Positions 61,256-64,000 of a stretch of DNA of 64,000 bases are shown here, in pieces. Within the stretch, counting starts at the first letter, position 1. Every line of letters begins with the position of its first letter. Location of the stretch: positions 2,809,114-2,873,113 of the forward strand of contig NZ_KI669560.1 in the NCBI RefSeq assembly GCF_000508085.1, written 5' to 3'. This DNA comes from Sediminibacterium sp. C3. Lineage in GTDB: Bacteria > Bacteroidota > Bacteroidia > Chitinophagales > Chitinophagaceae. The notes under the pieces were generated by a model. It saw nothing but the letters and a program-made list of their open reading frames with translations, made no database searches and was not told where the DNA came from. The position numbers and the translations under genes were made by a program.

Positions 61256-62368
61256 TTAATTGTTTTTAGTGTATAATTTTTTAGTGGCTTTGTCCTTAGT
61301 TAAGAAAGCTGCGATGGTTTCAGTATAGGTTGCTGGCTTATCCCACCAAATAATATGTCCTGCATTCTCAATAAACTTGTATTCTCCTTTTAGTAAGTCT
61401 GCATATTCAAACACAGATGAATATTCACCCTGATCGTATTGCCCTTGTAAAACAAGTGCTGGAATACTGAGTGATTTTAATTTAACTCTTATATCTGTCA
61501 GGTTCCCATAGTAATTACTAAATCCGTGTGAATAGCCCCCTGCTCCTCCTTCCTCCGGTTTAACATTATTAGGATTGGCCACCATCCCTTTGGTAAATTT
61601 TGAAGCCATGGTATTGGTATAGTCGTCAAACTCTCTATCATTGGACCATTTAAAATTAAAAGCCATTGCACAAACCATTGTCATTACGATCCTAGGCTGT
61701 AGAAAATCCCTTTCAGTCTGTTCAAACACTTCAATGGGCTTTTTGAATTGGTATTTTGAAGGCACAGGATATAACTGATTCATATCTGCCATTGTACCAT
61801 CCTCATTCGTTCTGTAAGGTTGTAAATCTCCAGGAGAGGAGAGTATTAATTTATCAACTCTATCAGGATGGTTCGCTAAGAAATGAGTTGCCAAAATACC
61901 CCCGTAGGAATGTCCGATTAATACCACTTTATCGGTTTTAATTTGATCCTTGATAATTTCATTTAAATCCTTCAAATGCCTGTTGAAGGAATAATCTTTG
62001 GGTTTGGGGAGCCTGTCTGATAATCCGGAACCAATTTGGTCGTAGAGATATACATCATATCCGTATTGGGCTAGTTTCTTCATTTGTTCAATGATGGCCG
62101 AATGAATATAACCGCCCGGGCCTCCGTGTAAGAAAATGATGCGGGGATTAGCGTTTGCAGTGTCTCCATCAATATATGTGTATGCAATTCTATACCCCTC
62201 TGTCATAGACCAATACCTGGTGTCTGGTCTGGGCTTGATAGGTTTTATCGTCTCCTTTAAAGGAATTAAACTCCAGACTAATAAAATCAGGATTATGATT
62301 CCGATTGCACGAAAAGTATATTTGAAAAATCGCCTTAATAATGATTTACGGGTATTTACTTTTTTCAT
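61256..62368 (-). CDS. membrane-anchored S33-type alpha/beta hydrolase
   Basis: 370 residues. An N-terminal basic stretch and one helix (AIGIIILILLVWSLIPL) anchor it. The oxyanion motif is FLHGGPGGYIHS, then YDQIGSGLSDRL, the nucleophile elbow IGHSYGGILATHF, the acid in LQGQYDQGEYS, and H in NAGHIIWWDKP. It is the proline-iminopeptidase-type fold. The catalytic domain probably faces the periplasm. Confidence 0.9.
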   Translation of the reverse strand: MKKVNTRKSLLRRFFKYTFRAIGIIILILLVWSLIPLKETIKPIKPRPDTRYWSMTEGYRIAYTYIDGDTANANPRIIFLHGGPGGYIHSAIIEQMKKLAQYGYDVYLYDQIGSGLSDRLPKPKDYSFNRHLKDLNEIIKDQIKTDKVVLIGHSYGGILATHFLANHPDRVDKLILSSPGDLQPYRTNEDGTMADMNQLYPVPSKYQFKKPIEVFEQTERDFLQPRIVMTMVCAMAFNFKWSNDREFDDYTNTMASKFTKGMVANPNNVKPEEGGAGGYSHGFSNYYGNLTDIRVKLKSLSIPALVLQGQYDQGEYSSVFEYADLLKGEYKFIENAGHIIWWDKPATYTETIAAFLTKDKATKKLYTKNN

Positions 62369-62391
62369 TCTAGAAAAAGTTATTATTTAAG

Positions 62392-63438
62392 TTATTTTCT
62401 TTTCAGCCCAAATAGAGGTCGTAAAACATCACTTCGCTTTAAAATGAATTCATAAAAGAATACACTTGCCAAAAGAGTAAAAAACAAAAGCAAAATGAAT
62501 TTCACCTTTACATCAAGATTCAATGGAAACAATAACCAGGATCCAATGTATAAGAAAGCCATGTGAACTATATATACAGGATAGGCTGCTTCTTTAAAAT
62601 AGACCAGCCACCTACTATCATTATTCAGATAGGTATACGCAAATCCAAGTATTGAGAATATCCAAGTGTTTGATTCTATTGATAACAAGTATGGGGATGC
62701 CGGTATGGGTGAATGCATAGATCTTACAATAAAAAGTACTAAGGCAATTAATAAGCAAATCCATTTCCATTTTAGCAATGTCTTCCAAAACGATTCTCCT
62801 CCCAGCATAAATAAGAATCCAGACAGAAAAGCCAACATACCCAAAACAAGTCCATGGAAAGTGAATGCATACATTTCAAACATGACGGGTTTTACAAATA
62901 ACACTTCTAAAAGAAACAGAGAAAGAAACAGTAATAAACCAAAGGGAGTACTGAATATTCTTTTGATAAAAACAACCGCTTTATTATTCGCGCTTTTTAT
63001 TAAAAAGTAGTAAACAGGCGCCAGAGCGAGTACATATAAGAGAATATTTCCCAAGAACCATAAATGTCCCAGTCCAGGCATATATGAGAATTCCCTTCCA
63101 TAGTAATGCTGTAGTACCAGCCAATGAATCGGCACAATTACCAGGCTACCAAACAATAGAGGAACACCTATTCTAACAAATCGTTCTTTAAATAGCTGTA
63201 TCCAGTTTCTGTTTTGGGTGGCCAGATACACTCCCATACCAGATACATAAAAGAGAATAGGTATGCGCCAGACATTCAACATGGTCATAGGCACCCATAT
63301 TGATTCCCATGAATTATTATGGGTTATGAAACCAATAAAGCCGCCCCAGGGTTGAAAACCAATTGCCGTGTGATAAATAAGCAATAAGCCAATAGCAATC
63401 ACCCTTATCCAATCAATATCATATCTTCTGTTAGACAT
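62392..63438 (-). CDS. acyltransferase family membrane protein (acyltransferase 3-like)
   Basis: 348 residues with about ten helices. The N-terminal R-Y-D-I-D-W-I-R motif and LIYHTAIGF in the first helix, with H in the second, are typical of acyltransferase-3/OpgC-like proteins, as is the middle LGHLWFLGNILLYVLAL. They transfer acyl groups to glycans or lipids at the inner membrane. Target unknown. Confidence 0.9.
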   Translation of the reverse strand: MSNRRYDIDWIRVIAIGLLLIYHTAIGFQPWGGFIGFITHNNSWESIWVPMTMLNVWRIPILFYVSGMGVYLATQNRNWIQLFKERFVRIGVPLLFGSLVIVPIHWLVLQHYYGREFSYMPGLGHLWFLGNILLYVLALAPVYYFLIKSANNKAVVFIKRIFSTPFGLLLFLSLFLLEVLFVKPVMFEMYAFTFHGLVLGMLAFLSGFLFMLGGESFWKTLLKWKWICLLIALVLFIVRSMHSPIPASPYLLSIESNTWIFSILGFAYTYLNNDSRWLVYFKEAAYPVYIVHMAFLYIGSWLLFPLNLDVKVKFILLLFFTLLASVFFYEFILKRSDVLRPLFGLKRK

Positions 63439-63449
63439 ATGTAGATATT

Positions 63450-64000
63450 TTACTTAAGCATTGTAGCAATAGCAGGTCTGATTTTCTCGATATACTTGAG
63501 ATCAAGCTTAACCCCCATGGGTGCCAATATTTGTTGCATTTGTTCATAAATAGATTTGACAGCACTATATGGGCCTGCAACAGTTTCATATGCAGTACTT
63601 CCGTAATTATTCTTAAGGGATTTATTGGCTTTTCTAGCCAGTAACAACTTTACCATTTCCGGCTTACCAAAAAATGCCGCCACATGCAAAGCAGTGGAGC
63701 CATCGTTGTTTTTACTATTCAGGTCAGCCCCTGCATCCATTAATAAGTTTGCGATTGCTTTCTGTTCGTATAAACAAGCGGTTATTAATGGACTTGAACC
63801 TCCCATTGGGTCTTTTTGATTTAAGTCTGTACCAGCTGCAATATGTTGTTTAACGGCTTCAATGTTTCCAGTTACAACTGCCGTATGAATATCCATTTTA
63901 GGGGCCTGCTTTTTTGATATAGAAGCAGCATTGTTCTTTTGGGCGGATGCTTCTATATTTACCATTGCGACAAAGCAAAACGTAAAAGCAAAAAATAGTT
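63450..64000 (-). CDS. secreted ankyrin-repeat protein (5' end outside window)
   Basis: The open frame continues through the right edge: before MVNIEASAQ the upstream residues LFFAFTFCFVA form the rest of a signal peptide that ends at ASAQ. The mature chain has ankyrin units: AVVTGNIEAVKQHIAAGTDL, GGSSPLITACLYEQKAIANL, GSTALHVAAFFGKPEMVKLL and NYGSTAYETVAG. These mediate protein-protein binding. The first residues lie beyond position 64000. Confidence 0.9.
   Translation of the reverse strand, partial: LFFAFTFCFVAMVNIEASAQKNNAASISKKQAPKMDIHTAVVTGNIEAVKQHIAAGTDLNQKDPMGGSSPLITACLYEQKAIANLLMDAGADLNSKNNDGSTALHVAAFFGKPEMVKLLLARKANKSLKNNYGSTAYETVAGPYSAVKSIYEQMQQILAPMGVKLDLKYIEKIRPAIATMLK

Noticed and set aside
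1..64000. CRISPR arrays, tRNA or rRNA genes
   Set aside because: No regularly spaced repeats or cloverleaf-forming stretches were seen in the gaps between genes.

Overview
The window looks like chromosomal DNA of a Bacteroidota bacterium, most likely in the Chitinophagaceae or a close relative (inference). The signs are AT-rich DNA, many signal peptides ending in A-Q, lipoprotein boxes, Bacteroidota-type promoters (TTTG, about 19-20 nt, TAnnTTTG), a fused E1 alpha/beta 2-oxoacid dehydrogenase, tandem DUF1573 proteins, an S9 and an M1 peptidase and an NDH-2. I see no rRNA, tRNA, CRISPR array, transposase or phage structural gene. No gap longer than 300 bases lacks a gene or gene remnant.

Layout. 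1-9.9 kb is housekeeping: DedA (partial), a dicarboxylate/amino-acid symporter, an APC permease, YebC, a DCC thiol oxidoreductase, a SIMPL protein, the E1 fusion, two DUF1573 proteins and an aminotransferase. 9.9-12.8 kb has a promoter with a short hairpin-ended leader or small RNA, a DUF5723-like outer-membrane protein and a GAF histidine kinase. 13-19.7 kb is a TetR-controlled YbhGFSR-like drug-efflux operon whose TolC and one permease gene are each frameshifted in homopolymers; a TetR palindrome sits just upstream. 19.7-31.3 kb mixes secreted enzymes (Asp-box propeller, M1 peptidase, esterase, a B1-type metallo-beta-lactamase fused to a Dabb domain, type I pullulanase) with a two-component system. 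31.3-34.8 kb carries small stress or detoxification genes (SDR, pirin, PhnB-like) beside three broken genes. 34.8-44.7 kb has NDH-2, an amidohydrolase, a lipoprotein, TauE/SafE, an ECF sigma operon and a DUF2975/HTH pair with a perfect operator-like inverted repeat. 44.7-57.8 kb is a long run of mostly minus-strand secreted and membrane proteins, including an S9 peptidase, an S33 hydrolase, a bilobal aspartic-protease-like protein, a MORN-like protein and a WG/SEL1 repeat protein.

57.8-60.8 kb is the most unusual stretch. Remains of three toxin-antitoxin systems lie next to each other: Fic/VbhA, zeta toxin with a small partner, and HEPN/MNT. In all three the toxin is broken, while the antitoxin or partner frame is intact. 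A truncated alpha/beta hydrolase follows. The outer sides carry two copies of a 27-bp repeat followed by G-rich DNA. The window ends with a VOC protein, an S33-type hydrolase, an acyltransferase and a partial ankyrin protein.
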